A stretch of DNA of 64,000 bases from Tritrichomonas musculus (Eukaryota > Parabasalia > Tritrichomonadida > Tritrichomonadidae): the NCBI GenBank assembly GCA_039105265.1, contig JAPFFF010000003.1, positions 5,270,001-5,334,000 on the forward strand, given 5' to 3'. The position numbers and the translations under genes are program-made. The notes beneath the pieces were generated by a model. The model did not search any database, had not been told where the DNA came from, and worked only from the letters and a program-made list of their open reading frames with translations. This document shows positions 22,938-35,130 of the stretch, one piece after another; position 1 is the stretch's first letter, and each line of letters begins with the position of its first letter.

Positions 22938-24251
22938 AAGATTATTTTTATTTGTTATGATATTCAAATTTTGATAAGATTTTTCTCAATTTTTTTTCTG
23001 ATAAAACTAATGAAATAATTGAGAGTTTTTTATATTTTAGTGTATAGACAAAAAAAATTAATGGACAAAAAAGACTTTCACTTCACCTCCACATAAAAAG
23101 TCGATTTATTTTCTAGAATATTGAAGTTTTTTAAATTATAATTTAAAAAAATTATTTTTTATGTATTATATATTTTGTTTAATGATTATTAGTTTAATTG
23201 CTTGATTCGGCCTGTTGTTATTTTCACATAAAGAAAAACATATTTTTTACCTTTATCTCCACAAGCAATTGATTAAAATGGAATTAAAAGTTGAATTATT
23301 AATTGGCGCATGATGCTAATAATTGTTGTCAGATAAAATAATCAAAAATACAAATATAAATTAAAAAAAAATGTGCATAATTATTTTCGGTTAAATTATT
23401 TTTTTTTAATGGATAAACATTTTTATAATCTTCATAGATATTTATTGATTTACAAATAATTCATTACATTATTGATATTAATCAAAAAAAATAGAAATTA
23501 TGTAACTAACTTTAAACGGGATCGAATTTTTTAAAAGTCATTATTATTTGCGATTATCAAAAAAACTCTGATTCTTATCTTTTTTTTGGGATAATTATCT
23601 GAAAATCATATTTAATATTTAATAAATTGTTTTTTTTTAAATGGATTTTAAGATTTCAAAGTTGGGGTATTGTTAAAATAAGATCGAAAAATTAAAAAAC
23701 AGAAATTTCATTTTATTTTGGGAAATATTTAGATAATCTTAAATATTTTGCTATAGATAAAACATTTAATTCATGCTTTAAAAAATATTAGATTTGATCA
23801 TTGATAGCATTTCTTTAAATTGAATTATTCATCTTTTTTTCAATAAAATTAAAATTGTCACCAAAGTCAATATTTGCATAAAAGTATGATATAATTTTTA
23901 AAAATAGTTTATACAGCTCGCATTTATTACTGTTGCAAAAAATCACAGTAATAAAGAAATTTTGAAAATTATAAAATAATTTTAAAAAAATGAAAAATTT
24001 AAAGAATATTATAATAGAATATATTATATAATGCATATAAATTAAATATTAAAAAATATTGATATATAATATCTAAATTTATTTCAAAAATTATAAAAAA
24101 AGATTATTATTTTGTAATACAAAAAGTTCTCTCTTTATTCATTCAATTTATCTTTTCATTTTTAAAAAGTGGATTTTTGAATGATTCAATTTTGTTAAAA
24201 AAATTAATATGTTAAGATATTTGAAGGTCAAAATTATTAGCCTTTAGAAAG
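22938..24251. other. Gene-free AT-rich stretch
   Basis: No ORF of substance. Contains TTTCACTTCACC near 23078, a motif also seen near 18947 and 25598, hinting at fragments of related elements. Confidence 0.45.
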
Positions 24252-24420
24252 GTGAAAAAGTTCTTATTACTGCGGTTTGGCGGTTACAGTAATAAGGAAT
24301 TCAATTTTATTTGACCTATAATAGGTGAATAATGATCGCTTATTATTGCATTTTGGCGGTTACAGTAATAAGGAATTCAATCTTATTTGGCCTTAGTATA
24401 AGGTCAAAAAAATCTGTTTT
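24252..24420. repeat. Two-copy 76-bp tandem repeat with hairpin core
   Basis: TTTGGCGGTTACAGTAATAA recurs with a 76-bp period (24276 and 24352). Each unit holds an inverted pair, CTTATTACTG and CAGTAATAAG around a 14-nt loop in the first and one mismatch in the second. Function unknown. Confidence 0.6.
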
Positions 24421-24572
24421 AATCTACAAGGTCAATAATTCACTATATTTTTATAACAAAATTGATAATAAAAATGAATCAGCATTCATAAAATATTCAA
24501 TCACTTCTATCAATTTTTTTCATTAAATAATAAAAAACCTCAGAATATATTCAATATCTATAATCAATTTAC

Positions 24573-25042
24573 TATAAAGGAGAACGAAGACGGTTTTTTT
24601 TTGTACGTTAAAAAATATATTAAAATGATTTTATATAATTAATTAATAGTCATTTTTTCGATATTTATTAATATTAATATTTTTTAATCATATTTAAATG
24701 AATTTGCATTATTAAAAATACATTTATTGTTCAAATAATGGAAATTATATGTTATCTGTATCTGATTTTCATAAATAGGTATGTGAAATTAAGAAATCGT
24801 TTAGAAAAAAGATTAGTGATGGTATTATAACCCAATTGACCCTACCAGAAAAGAAATTCAGCGTATGCATTTTTATTTATTTCCTAAGAAAGAAAAAATA
24901 ATCATTAAATTTTTTTTGAAAGATTTTGAATAAATTATTTATTTCTATTCAATTACTCTCAATTACAATATTTATTTGAGATAATTTCTTTTTTTTTTTA
25001 AGAATTTTTTTTATTTTATTTATGGATAATTTATACAATATA
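24573..25042 (+). repeat. 470-bp repeat, copy 1 (inverted copy at 58724-59194)
   Basis: Starts TATAAAGGAGAACGAAGACG and ends TTATACAATATAA. About 99% identical by eye (around five differences) to the inverted copy at 58724-59194. No ORF. The match stops exactly where an AGTTGGTGG terminus begins at 25043, so copy 1 is either cut by that insertion or ends there. Confidence 0.85.
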
Positions 25043-25280
25043 AGTTGGTGGACATAATTCTGCTTTGGAGACATAATTATGTTTTCACATTATTTCTATA
25101 TATTCAAATTGGACTTTTAAAAAAACAATTGTAGAACAATTAATATCATATTGGATACATTTTATTCCCAGATTTTCATTCACTTTTATCAAACTAAATT
25201 TGATCATAAATATGATATCGAATTTTTAATTTCTGGATATTTTTTTATTATTTGAAAAAAATTATAATTTACTTTTCATC

Positions 25281-27215
25281 TATAGTTGGTGGAAAAAACT
25301 GCGTTTTGAGGACAAAACTATGTTTTTTCGATGAATATTCAATATTTTTTAATAAAAGTTATATATAATCACATTTCATATTAATACAAATCTATATACA
25401 GGTTTTTATCAATTTTATTGAACTTAAGCTTTGATAATATTATAATAAAAATTATTTTATAACATCAACATTTTTTTAATATTTCCTAATTTTTAAATTA
25501 TCACTTGGATATACTATAAAATGGATAAAATATTTTTTAACAAATGTTGTTCAGTAAGGGAAAAAAATCGATTTTTAAAAGATTTTTTAATATTCACTTC
25601 ACCACCATAATTCTTTTTATATCACATTTCGGTTTTTATATAGGAAAATGAATTTTTAAAAACGCATTTTCATTTCATTAAAACATATTATTGTTTAATG
25701 ATATCCTGCTATTACTTTATTGATAAAATAAAATTACTGAAAAGTTATTTTTTTTTTAGAATTTTAGTTGAAATTGATTTTTTTTTTTCTTTTCAAATGC
25801 TAAGTGAAACAAAAAAGCATTTTCCTCGATATATCTAAATGATTATCATTATTAAAAAAATGATATTATATATTATTCTATTAAAATAATAAATAGAATG
25901 TTAAAATTATTATATCTTTAATAACCATCAAGTTATTCATGCTAAAAAATACTTTCAAAAAAATTTGAAAAAACTAATTTTTCATAGGAAAAAAATAGTA
26001 AATTGCATTTTTTGAAGTGAAAATATTTATAATATCAAATGTAACATGTATATTATAAATATTATAATCAAATATTGATTATGTCTAAAAATATTAGTGT
26101 TTTTTGAATATAAATTTAAACAAAGTTTTGTAAGAATTTTTAAAAAGAAATATTTAATAACTTTAATATTTAGGATAACATTACATGTCAATAATAAATA
26201 TATATAGATAAATTTATACGATTACACTTGTTCCTTGAGAAAAGCACACAAAAAAAATTTTTAATCATCTTCCCAAAAATGACCAATATAATATATTATT
26301 GAATGATAATATCATATTCATATTTATATTTGAATATTATTAATTTCTACAAAAAAATAAGATCAATTTAATTCTTTGGTAGAAAAAAATAAAGTAGATT
26401 AATTTTGATTCTTCATCTTTTCAACCAAGTGACCTATAAATGATTTGCCAGATTTGGCTGTGTAAAAACATATAGATACTAATATTATATATATTTTATA
26501 ATTGTTATACGAAAATTCCATACACATTATGTATAACCAATGATATTTTTAACCAAAGTTGCAATTTAATTTCTAACATGAGGGAGTAATTTACAGAGGA
26601 TTTATTATTAAAATCTGATAATATATAATATGTAGATATATATTATATTAGTAGTAAATTTGGTTGATAAATCTATCATAGAGAAATTTAAGTTGAAAAA
26701 AAAAGTTATTAAAAAAAATATTAAAAACAATTTATCTTAATATCAAATGACTATTTCAGTAATTTTATTTTATCAATAAAGTAATAGCAGGATATCATTA
26801 AACAATAATATGTTTTAATGAAATGAAAATGCGTTTTTAAAAATCCATTTTCCTATATAAAAACCGAAATGTGATATAAAAAGAATTATGGTGGTGAAGT
26901 GAATATTAAAAAATCTTTTAAAAATCGATTTTTTTCCCTTACTGAACAACATTTGTTAAAAAATATTTTATCCATTTTATAGTATATCCAAGTGATAATT
27001 TAAAAATTAGGAAATATTAAAAAAATGTTGATGTTATAAAATAATTTTTATTATAATATTATCAAAGCTTAAGTTCAATAAAATTGATAAAAACCTGTAT
27101 ATAGATTTGTATTAATATGAAATGTGATTATATATAACTTTTATTAAAAAATATTGAATATTCATCGAAAAAACATAGTTTTGTCCTCAAAACGCAGTTT
27201 TTTCCACCAACTATA
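25281..27215. mobile_element. Fold-back element with 459-bp inverted arms
   Basis: Left arm 25281-25739 and right arm 26757-27215 are inverted copies of equal length (459 bp) with very few mismatches (for example one in GAAAATGRATTTTT). Ends read TATAGTTGGTGGAAAAAACT, sharing the first 12 bases with the larger family around it. The central 1.0 kb is A+T-rich without an ORF. High arm identity suggests recent activity or gene conversion. Confidence 0.75.
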
Positions 27216-29640
27216 TAATTAAAATGTATCATTATTATTTATTGAAAGAAAATAGATAATTAAAAAAAAATGGTTTCATTTTCATTTCACTACTCAAAAA
27301 CTCATTTCATATCACATTTCATACCTTTTACCCTAAAAAAAAGTTTGTTTTAATTTGCTCTAACATAGTTATTATTTTAGAATATAATGTATATATTATA
27401 TTTTAGAAAAAAATTTATTGAAATAATAATTATATAAAAAGAAAAAGTGTTTTCAAAATATGACAAAAATCATTCATACAAAATTACTAATTTTGAAAAA
27501 TGAGTTTATTTTATTTCAAATTAGATGCAGTATTAATCATCTATATGATGCATATAATATATTAAATATAATAATATGGTTGAAAAAGAATCAATCTTGG
27601 AAAAATTTCATTTTTCTTTTTTTCATTCAAAATCATTCATAATTCACTCATGCATAATTGATATGATTTCAGAATTACATTATTTGATAACACATACAAT
27701 GAAATATATTATTAATCCTCTAAAAATCGTTGTTGCCCATCAAGATTTCAGGTTTTTCTAAGAAATATACAAATTTCACTTTTTTATTTTTTCTATTATA
27801 ATAGCATTAAAAATAGCAATTAATCAATAAATATTAGGTAAGTATAGAAGAACTATTAAAATAATGAAAATAATTTCTCAATATCTAAAATTGAAAGTCT
27901 TTTTAAGTTATTTCAGAAGTTACTCTTTTTCATTAAGGCAATAGATCTTGAGTAGAACCGCCAATTTTATTCTTTCAATATCATTATACTATATGCATTA
28001 TATCAAATATTTAAATAAAAATTTAAAAGTTTTTATTTTTTATTGGAAAAAAACAAAAAAGTGATATGATTTTTATCTTTATTTTGTGCATCAAAATTTT
28101 CTTATATGAAAGTTTTTAGATATCAATTATCTGACAAAATTATATCATTACTGATTATGAATTAATGATATTATTATTAAATCCCAAGTTTCAATTATTG
28201 AGAATAAAATAAGCATTTTGACTTTTTTTTACATTAATGGCAAAATTTCATATAAATCACAAATATAATAGCTCATTTAATTAAATAATGATGTACATAA
28301 AATACATTAAGGGACTATAACAGAATTTTGAAACCCAATTAAAATGACGAATAACAAATTTGAGGAAGTGATACTTAAAATTAATAAAATTTATACGATT
28401 ATAAATATCATAAATATAATGAAATCAACCAATAATTAAATTATAATAAGAAAACATTAATTTATTATTTTGCCTTTTATTTCAAAATATGACCTTTTTG
28501 ATTCAAATTTGAATTAATAGAATTATAAAATGATTTCTCTCAAAAAAAATGATCGTTCTATCAAAAATTGTGAAAAATTAAATGGTTTATTTTAATTTGT
28601 TAAAGTTTTCCCACCTCACTAAAAAAATTGCTCATTTTAATCCTTTTATAACTTGACGAATTTTGGATTTCTGAATTTTTTTCCTTAACAATCACTCATT
28701 AATTTTTTATATTCTTTCAATATCGATAGGTAAATTTGGAATCATTGTCGAAACCAAAAAATAATTTTTTTGATATTTTTTTTAAAGGCCTAAATAGAAA
28801 AAAACGCTCAGATAAACCCTAAGTTTTTAGGTTCTTATATTATTTTATGGATCTGTTTTTTTTCAAATTGTCTATTGATATCGTTGTTAGGTGATGAAAA
28901 TTATTTTTCAATGGATGACCATTTTTAAATGATATTACATCCATTTTTTCAGTAAAATTATTATGAAATTCTGAAGACTATCCCAAATTTTGGTTAAAAT
29001 TTATATGACATTAAGATTTTTATAATATTTTTTATTTATTTGCTTTTTAAGAATGAATTAAAATATAATTTTTCTTATTTTGCAGATATCAAAGATATTA
29101 TTCTTGTTTTCTTCTTCTTCTTTGATTTTTTTGTCTTTATATTCCTCATCCTTTTTTAAATCTTCTAGATGATTTAGAACGCATAATTTAAGTTCACAAA
29201 AATGTTTTTTATTCAATTTTTATAGGATAAATTTATAATAAAGGTAGTTTAACCAAGTTATTAGATGATTCTTTTCAATAATTATATCATATTTTGGAAT
29301 GTTTAAAGTATTACTTTAATTAAAGTTTGCTAGTATCTGTCATAATCTATTAAATCATTAAAATTAATAAAATTTTAATAATTTATAATCGATAACTATT
29401 ATATTTATTTGAAGAACATTATGAAAATTTTAAATTGTTCATTATTTTATAAATTCGAGTATTAGTTCTTATTGTTTTTGATACCAATTAAATTTAAAAA
29501 TAATAAATATTTATTAAGATATTTATATTTTCAAATCATGTAAAACCCCCTTAATAAAGTATATAATATTATCAAATTATCTTTAAAAAGTATTGAGAAA
29601 AATGTGTTTTATTTTTGTGTACCATTCAAAAAGTTGAGCA
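27216..29640. other. Gene-poor interior with one coding-like fragment
   Basis: Mostly A+T-rich. On the minus strand about 29084-29200 reads as a short charged peptide fragment (LEDLKKDEEYKDKKIKEEEE). It is too short and isolated to call a gene. Confidence 0.4.
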
Positions 29641-29684
29641 AACATGATTATGTCCCAAAAACATAATTATGTCCACCAACTATA

Positions 29685-31110
29685 AAGGTATGGTAACTCT
29701 TTCTATTCATACATTTCTTTTTATATTCAAATATAATATTTTAATATGATATCTATATCTATATATATAATTTAAAATGATATAATATCCATTAATTTTC
29801 AAGATATTTATCAATATATATAATTGAATACTTTACAAAAAAATTGAATACTTTTTCCTAAAAAAAAAAAAAATGATCTAAAACTTCAATTGTTTATTTA
29901 ATGTTTTTCTAATTCTTCTTCTTGTTCAATCTTTTCTTCTTCCTCTTCTTCATTTATTTCTTCTTCTTCATTAATTAATTAATTTTTGAATTAATTTAAT
30001 ATCATTTTCTATGCTTTTATCATCATATTCTTCGTAAAATTCTTCATTTTCTGTTGTAATTTCATTATTTGCTTCTTTTTTTATTTCAACTGAGTTCGTT
30101 ATTTCTTCTACTAATTGGAAATATGAAAAAAAATGTAATGCAACAAAATAAACCACTAAACAATTGAATATAATCAATAATGTGTTTATATATTTATGTA
30201 AAACGTAAAAATATTCTACCATTTGGTTATATGAAAAAAAATCATTTGTATCAGTTAAAATATTTTGTAAAGGAGAAACTATTTATCGATCGCTTGATGT
30301 TATTTGATTTGAATCTTGCATTTGGAATAAACAAAATAATGGAAAAAAGTGAAAATTTATAAATTTTTTTAAAAAAACTTTAACAAGTAAAGTATTTAAA
30401 AAGTGAACTGGAAAATTCTCAAAAAGTGAACTGGAAAATCCTCAAAAAATCAAACGAAAATAAATTTTAAACGAACAGAAAATTGTTCAAAAAGTTGCTT
30501 ATTTCATTCAAATAAAAAATATGAAAATATATTGTTAATTATTGGAAATAGTAGTATTTATAATTATATATATATTATTAATATAAAATAATAAACACGA
30601 AAAATATGTTAATTAAAAAACTGTAGAGTAAACTTTTAGAAAAATTTATTTTAATCTTTTTTTGAACAAAAAATATAAATATTTCAATTTTAAAGAAGGA
30701 ACATATAATTATATCTATGTTAAAATATAATTATTGCGATATATTATTTAATTATAAAAATGAAAGAACAGTTCTTTTCATTGCAATTATTTTTTGCATT
30801 AAATGAATCAAAATTTAAAACACCAAGTCTACCAAATCTTGAAATGCGTATTTTACATCTTTTGAGTAGTTTGCTGATCAATATTAATATATATTAATTT
30901 GAGCTTGCATTATCCAATTTTCATAGATTTTTCCTTTTAAAAAAATTGAATGAAAAAGAGTTTCCATACCTTTTTTAATTAGATTTTTTCCTCTTTCAAA
31001 AAGATATTTGTGATATCTTTATCATTTATAATGTTTTATATTGTGAGAACAATTTAAATATGCATTAGATTTGCAAAAATAAAGAGGTGACTATTTGATA
31101 TTATTTTTCT
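29685..31110. other. Spacer with a decayed Glu-rich reading frame
   Basis: On the minus strand 30222-29971 encodes a hydrophobic N-terminal segment followed by an acidic tail (EITTENEEFYEEYDDKSIEND), then a stop within a TTAATTAATTAA run. A shifted frame beyond it continues as Glu-rich sequence to about 29900. It looks like a broken small gene or remnant; no family recognised. Confidence 0.35.
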
Positions 31111-31694
31111 TTAAGGGCGTCCGTCCCAAAAATGTTGTAAACTTGTTAATATTGAAGAAACTCATAGAATACATCTTTCAATACTTCCAAATTATGAAAA
31201 AGTTTATGTCAAAAATTATGATATTTGTCCTAAACGATCAAAAAATAATTGTTTTTTTGACCGATAAAATTTTACAGAGCACTACAAGCAAAAATGTAAA
31301 CCATTCAAAATTGAAAAGCAAAAATGAAATCGTTTGTTTATTAAAAAAGAATATCATATATAAACAGTATATGCCACAAATATATATAAAATATTAATAA
31401 GAAAATAATTTTTCTGATAAATTTTGAGATATTTACATAATAAATATAGAAATTTATAAAACCTTTGAAAAAGTTTGGTTTTTCAATGTATTTACATAAT
31501 TCATAATGAAAAACTGTCCATAATTTAATAATTCTCTATACGATTTGAACAATTTTTTAATATAATATTTAAATGATTTATTTAAAATTAAAAATCCTCT
31601 TTTTTTCAATAAATTGGCGCAAATTTTTAAGAAAAATATATTTATCATATATCTTAAATTTTGAGAGGTTTATTTTAAAAATTTTACAAATAAA

Positions 31695-33733
31695 ATGAGT
31701 TTCACAAACAACTCTGCAAAGCTTTCTCGAGCAAATCAACTTAGTAATATCAAAGGAAAAGAGAAAATAATTGATGATAAGTTAAAAAAAGCAAGAGAAA
31801 AGAGATTTCCAAAAATTAATCAGAACACATCTCCTGTAAAAGACACAACAAACGCTAGAAATACCAAAATACAAAAAAATAAAAACAAACAAATAGGTGA
31901 ACTTAAGAGAAAAAATACACAAGCACAGAAAAAGTTGGATTTATATATAAATAATAGCAGTCGAAGTGCCGAAGCTTCGCCATCGCCTAATAATAAAAAT
32001 TATCAAAAGTTGTTGAGTGAAAAAATGTCCAATTCAAAAAAATATCCTTCCCGAAGGCGTTATTCACAAAGAACAATGATTATAGCTGCATTATTAATTT
32101 TGACATCTTTACCTTGTTACAATTTATTGAGAAAATTTGATATTTGGCCAAGTCAAAATGCTGTTAAAGCAAGACTTGGTGCATCATATGTTGCTGCGAC
32201 AGAACAACTTATCAATTTAGATAATTTAAAAGCAACGGTCGAAAATTACAGGAAACAAAATAATGTTGATGGCAAAATAAAAGCAATACTTGCTACAGAT
32301 GCTGTCTCGTTAACACCAGAAATTGGCATAAGTAAAAAAGGTCTCGTAACAGGATTACTACAAGAGGAAATTTTGAAGCAAAGTGAAATGAGAATACTCG
32401 AAAGAAAAATCAAAAAATTCGAAGAATACTGTAAGAGTAAAAAAGATGTCACAATTACAGATGCATTCATATATCATGTTCAGCCTGTGAATTCGACTTT
32501 GCGATCATTCGTTTACTACATTCATCCATCTACTCAAGGCAAGGCTACAGATCGAGAGGTTGAACTGTTAAAGAAAATCACAAAGAAACTAGAGCTCGAA
32601 GACATTGAAATCATTGGATTTGGTTTTGACGGCGACACAACGTATTCAGCTTTACACAAAACTTACTTTGATGAGTATTACAAAATGGTAAAGACAAATA
32701 ATAATTTTAATAATTTTTCAATTGTAACAAAACAATCAATTGTGAGCGATCCGCTGCACTTGCTAAAACGTGCACGTTACCGACTCTTCTCAGAAAATAT
32801 ACATGCAGGATTGCTAATAAATTCACCTAAATTGACCTTTGCTTCTTTACATGAAATACTTGACATTCCTGAATTGGTTTTCTCAAATAAGAAGTATACT
32901 AAGATGCAAGATTCACTTCCTATCCATTTATTCTCATTTAAATCCTTGATTATTATTTTAAATGAGAATCAAAAGGATTGGATTACATATATGATTCCAT
33001 TTTCACTTTTGAATATAGCGTTATCTGAAAAAGATTTAACAATAACCGAAAGAAGATGTTTCATTGAAATTTCATTTTATTATTCTTTATTTTTATAGCT
33101 GAATCACAAAAGGTTGAACATCAATTACCTCAAAGGAAATATAAAACAAATAATATTCAAATGTATAGTCATGCATTAACTTTAGAGCTATGTAACACAT
33201 GCTTCTCAATATTGAGAGTAATGGACTTTTTCAATGGAACAATAAACTTGAACCGTTTTGGGTCAAACCCAGTTGAACACATATTTGGATTACTCAGGAT
33301 GAAATCTAGATATAAAAACTCATTTGAAAAAATGAAAAAAGTTTTTGGTGAAATTGAACTACACAAACAATTATTGAATGATCTAGGAGAAAATCAGCCA
33401 ATAAGTGGAAGGAAGACTTATTATGGACAATCGGTATTTAATATTGTTAATGGAACAAAAGATATCTTCGAATACTGTCCAAGAGATATAGCCTTTTCAC
33501 TTCACATTGCAAATTCATTGCCTTTTGAAAAAATTGAATTTAAAATGAACGATGTCCAATTTCTATTGAAAAGTTATGATAAAATATTAGACAATTTTTA
33601 TTCAACTATGAAAGTCATATATCTCAGATTAAATCCAAAAGAGAGGGCTAACAAATTGAATAGCCATGAAATTCATATATCTACAGGAAAAAATATCATA
33701 AATCGTATTTCAGACAAAAAAATAGTCGAATAA
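31695..33733 (+). CDS. DDE transposase (D(2)H type, Kolobok/P-like), two frames
   Basis: The first frame, 31695-33098, encodes 467 aa: a basic Lys/Asn-rich N-terminus (1-130, likely DNA-binding), then a catalytic core with candidate first Asp in AILATDAVSL (near 200), GFGFDGDTTYSALHK, and the D(2)H signature SDPLHLLKRARYRL (near 355). The second frame, 33161-33733 and open somewhat further upstream, carries the candidate catalytic Glu in FGSNPVEHIFGLLRMKSRY. The frames join if a 41-nt segment 33058-33098 (GTTTCATTG...TTTTATAG) is removed, keeping phase; this may be an intron or simply a frameshift near 33060-33090. The D..D(2)H..E layout is shared by Kolobok, P and relatives. The TTAA-flanked ends favour Kolobok. 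It is otherwise free of stops, so the element may be young. Confidence 0.7.
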
Positions 33734-33863
33734 TTAATTAATTAAATCAAAAGTTAAAAGATTTAATAAATTAAATTAAAATAATTTATTATTTGATAAT
33801 ATATTTTTATTTATAAAAATAAAAATTTTATATAAATAATATAAAATGAATTCAAAAGTTGAT

Positions 33864-33891
33864 CGTTATGGTCAAAATTTTGACCATAACG
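33864..33891. repeat. 28-bp perfect palindrome in transposon 3' region
   Basis: CGTTATGGTC AAAATTTT GACCATAACG reads identically on both strands, 130 bp after the transposase stop. It could form a strong hairpin in RNA or bind a dimeric protein. Role unknown. Confidence 0.7.
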
Positions 33892-34455
33892 GTTTTAAAT
33901 TGAATTTTATAAATGAATTTATTGGAAAAATTTGCGCTGATTTTTTTAATTAATATATTTAAATATTTAGATTATATTTATTAAAAAGATATATCCAAAT
34001 ATAATTATTTTTCTATAGAAAAATATTTTTAAATCTTCTTTTTATTAAAATCATTAAATAATTTTTTGAAAAAGTTATATTTTTCAATGTTTTTTTTTTT
34101 TAGAAAATAATTTTTAATTTATCTAAGAATTTATCAGAAAAAAACAATTTATGAATATGAATTGTTACATGTTTTATTTACTATATTTTTAATATTTATA
34201 AATTAATTAAAAAACTAAAAAACCATTTAGCTTGTAGTGCTCTAATTTTACAAAAAATAATTTTGAATTAAAAATGAAAAAAAAAAAAAATGCATAAAAA
34301 TATTTTTTTTAATATATCATCAATCTATGAATAATAAGCATTTTATTTCCTCAAAAATATAATTGATTTTTCAACTTTTTTTTCTCCAAAAAAGATCGAA
34401 AATATTTGAGAAATCTCATTGAATTCTGAGTATTGAATTGGACGTACGCCCTTAA

Positions 34456-34937
34456 TAATGAAGATTTTCCCAATTTTTTTATTTAAATAAAAAGAGGTTT
34501 AAAAATATATATTAAAAATTCTATTAGTTTGCTCAAACCTCCATTAATTAGAATTTTGTTGAAAAAAATTTTAAAAATGATATGAAAAGGTGATATGAAA
34601 ACTTTTTGATAAAACATAAAAAAAATGGAAAATTGCTATATCCTAAAATTATTTGGTTTTTATTCTTATATTACTTTAAAAAAATATTTAATATAATATT
34701 TTATTATTTAAAAAGTGGATTAAATCTGTTTTAAAAATTCATTTATAGAAATGTTGAAAAATATATGATAATTAAAAACTCAAAGAAAATGCATGAAAAT
34801 AGTTTACTTTTATTATTAGACGATGAAGTATATTTCTACAAATTTTCAAAGCAAAAATATATTTCTAAAGCAAATTAAGTTGTTTTTGTCCCTTAATTTT
34901 TTCTACATACTATAAATTGAATAACAAAAAATAAACA
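34456..34937. other. AT-rich spacer between two mobile elements
   Basis: No ORF or bounded repeat seen. Confidence 0.5.
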
Positions 34938-35130
34938 TATAGTTGGTGGACATAATTCTGTTTTGGAGACATTATTATGTTTTCACATCATTTCTATATA
35001 TTCAAACTGAATTTTTTAAAAAACAATTGTAGAACAATTAATATCATATTGGATACATTCTATTCCCAGATTTACATCAACTTTTATCAAACTAAATTTG
35101 ATCATAAATATGATATCGAATTTTTAATTT
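34938..35130 (+). repeat. TIR-like end of the TATAGTTGGTGGACATAAT family
   Basis: About 193 bp closely matching 25039-25235, starting TATAGTTGGTGGACATAATT and ending AATTTTTAATTTC where the two copies part. It directly abuts the GC-rich Polinton fossil at 35131, which suggests it is the terminal repeat of that element. Confidence 0.6.

Larger units (their letters stand above)
25039..29684. mobile_element. Composite element with TATA(A)GTTGGTGGACATAAT ends
   Basis: The left end at 25039-25043 begins AGTTGGTGGACATAATTCTG, and the first 190 bp match 34938-35130 closely. The right end at 29684 is an inverted, partly matching terminus (TATAGTTGGTGGACATAATT on the minus strand). A second, fold-back element (25281-27215) lies inside. 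The interior has no intact gene. If the two ends belong together the element is about 4.6 kb. The family may be a Polinton relative, because the 34938 copy abuts a Polinton capsid fossil and termini starting 5'-AG are known in Polintons. That link is inference. Confidence 0.45.
31111..34455 (+). mobile_element. TTAA-flanked Kolobok-like DNA transposon (3.3 kb)
   Basis: Ends GGGCGTCCGTCC (31115) and, inverted, GGGCGTACGTCC (34451), 11 of 12 matching, each bordered by TTAA (31111-31114, 34452-34455). A subterminal 14-bp inverted pair AGAGCACTACAAGC lies at 31276-31289 and 34230-34243. Between them is a transposase gene (31695-33733) and a 28-bp perfect palindrome (33864-33891). TTAA duplication plus a D(2)H-type DDE transposase fits the Kolobok superfamily; piggyBac is the alternative by TSD but the protein does not look like it. 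Confidence 0.75.

Noticed and set aside
24200-24420. CRISPR-like array
   Set aside because: Only two units without distinct spacers, in a eukaryotic-type genome.
29971-30222. 83-codon ORF with hydrophobic start and acidic tail
   Set aside because: Frame breaks in a TTAA run and no homologous family known; noted as a remnant instead of a gene.
28306-34895. TTAAGGGAC at 28306 paired with GTCCCTTAA at 34887 as element ends
   Set aside because: Only about 5-6 bases match after TTAA; other elements overlap the interval.
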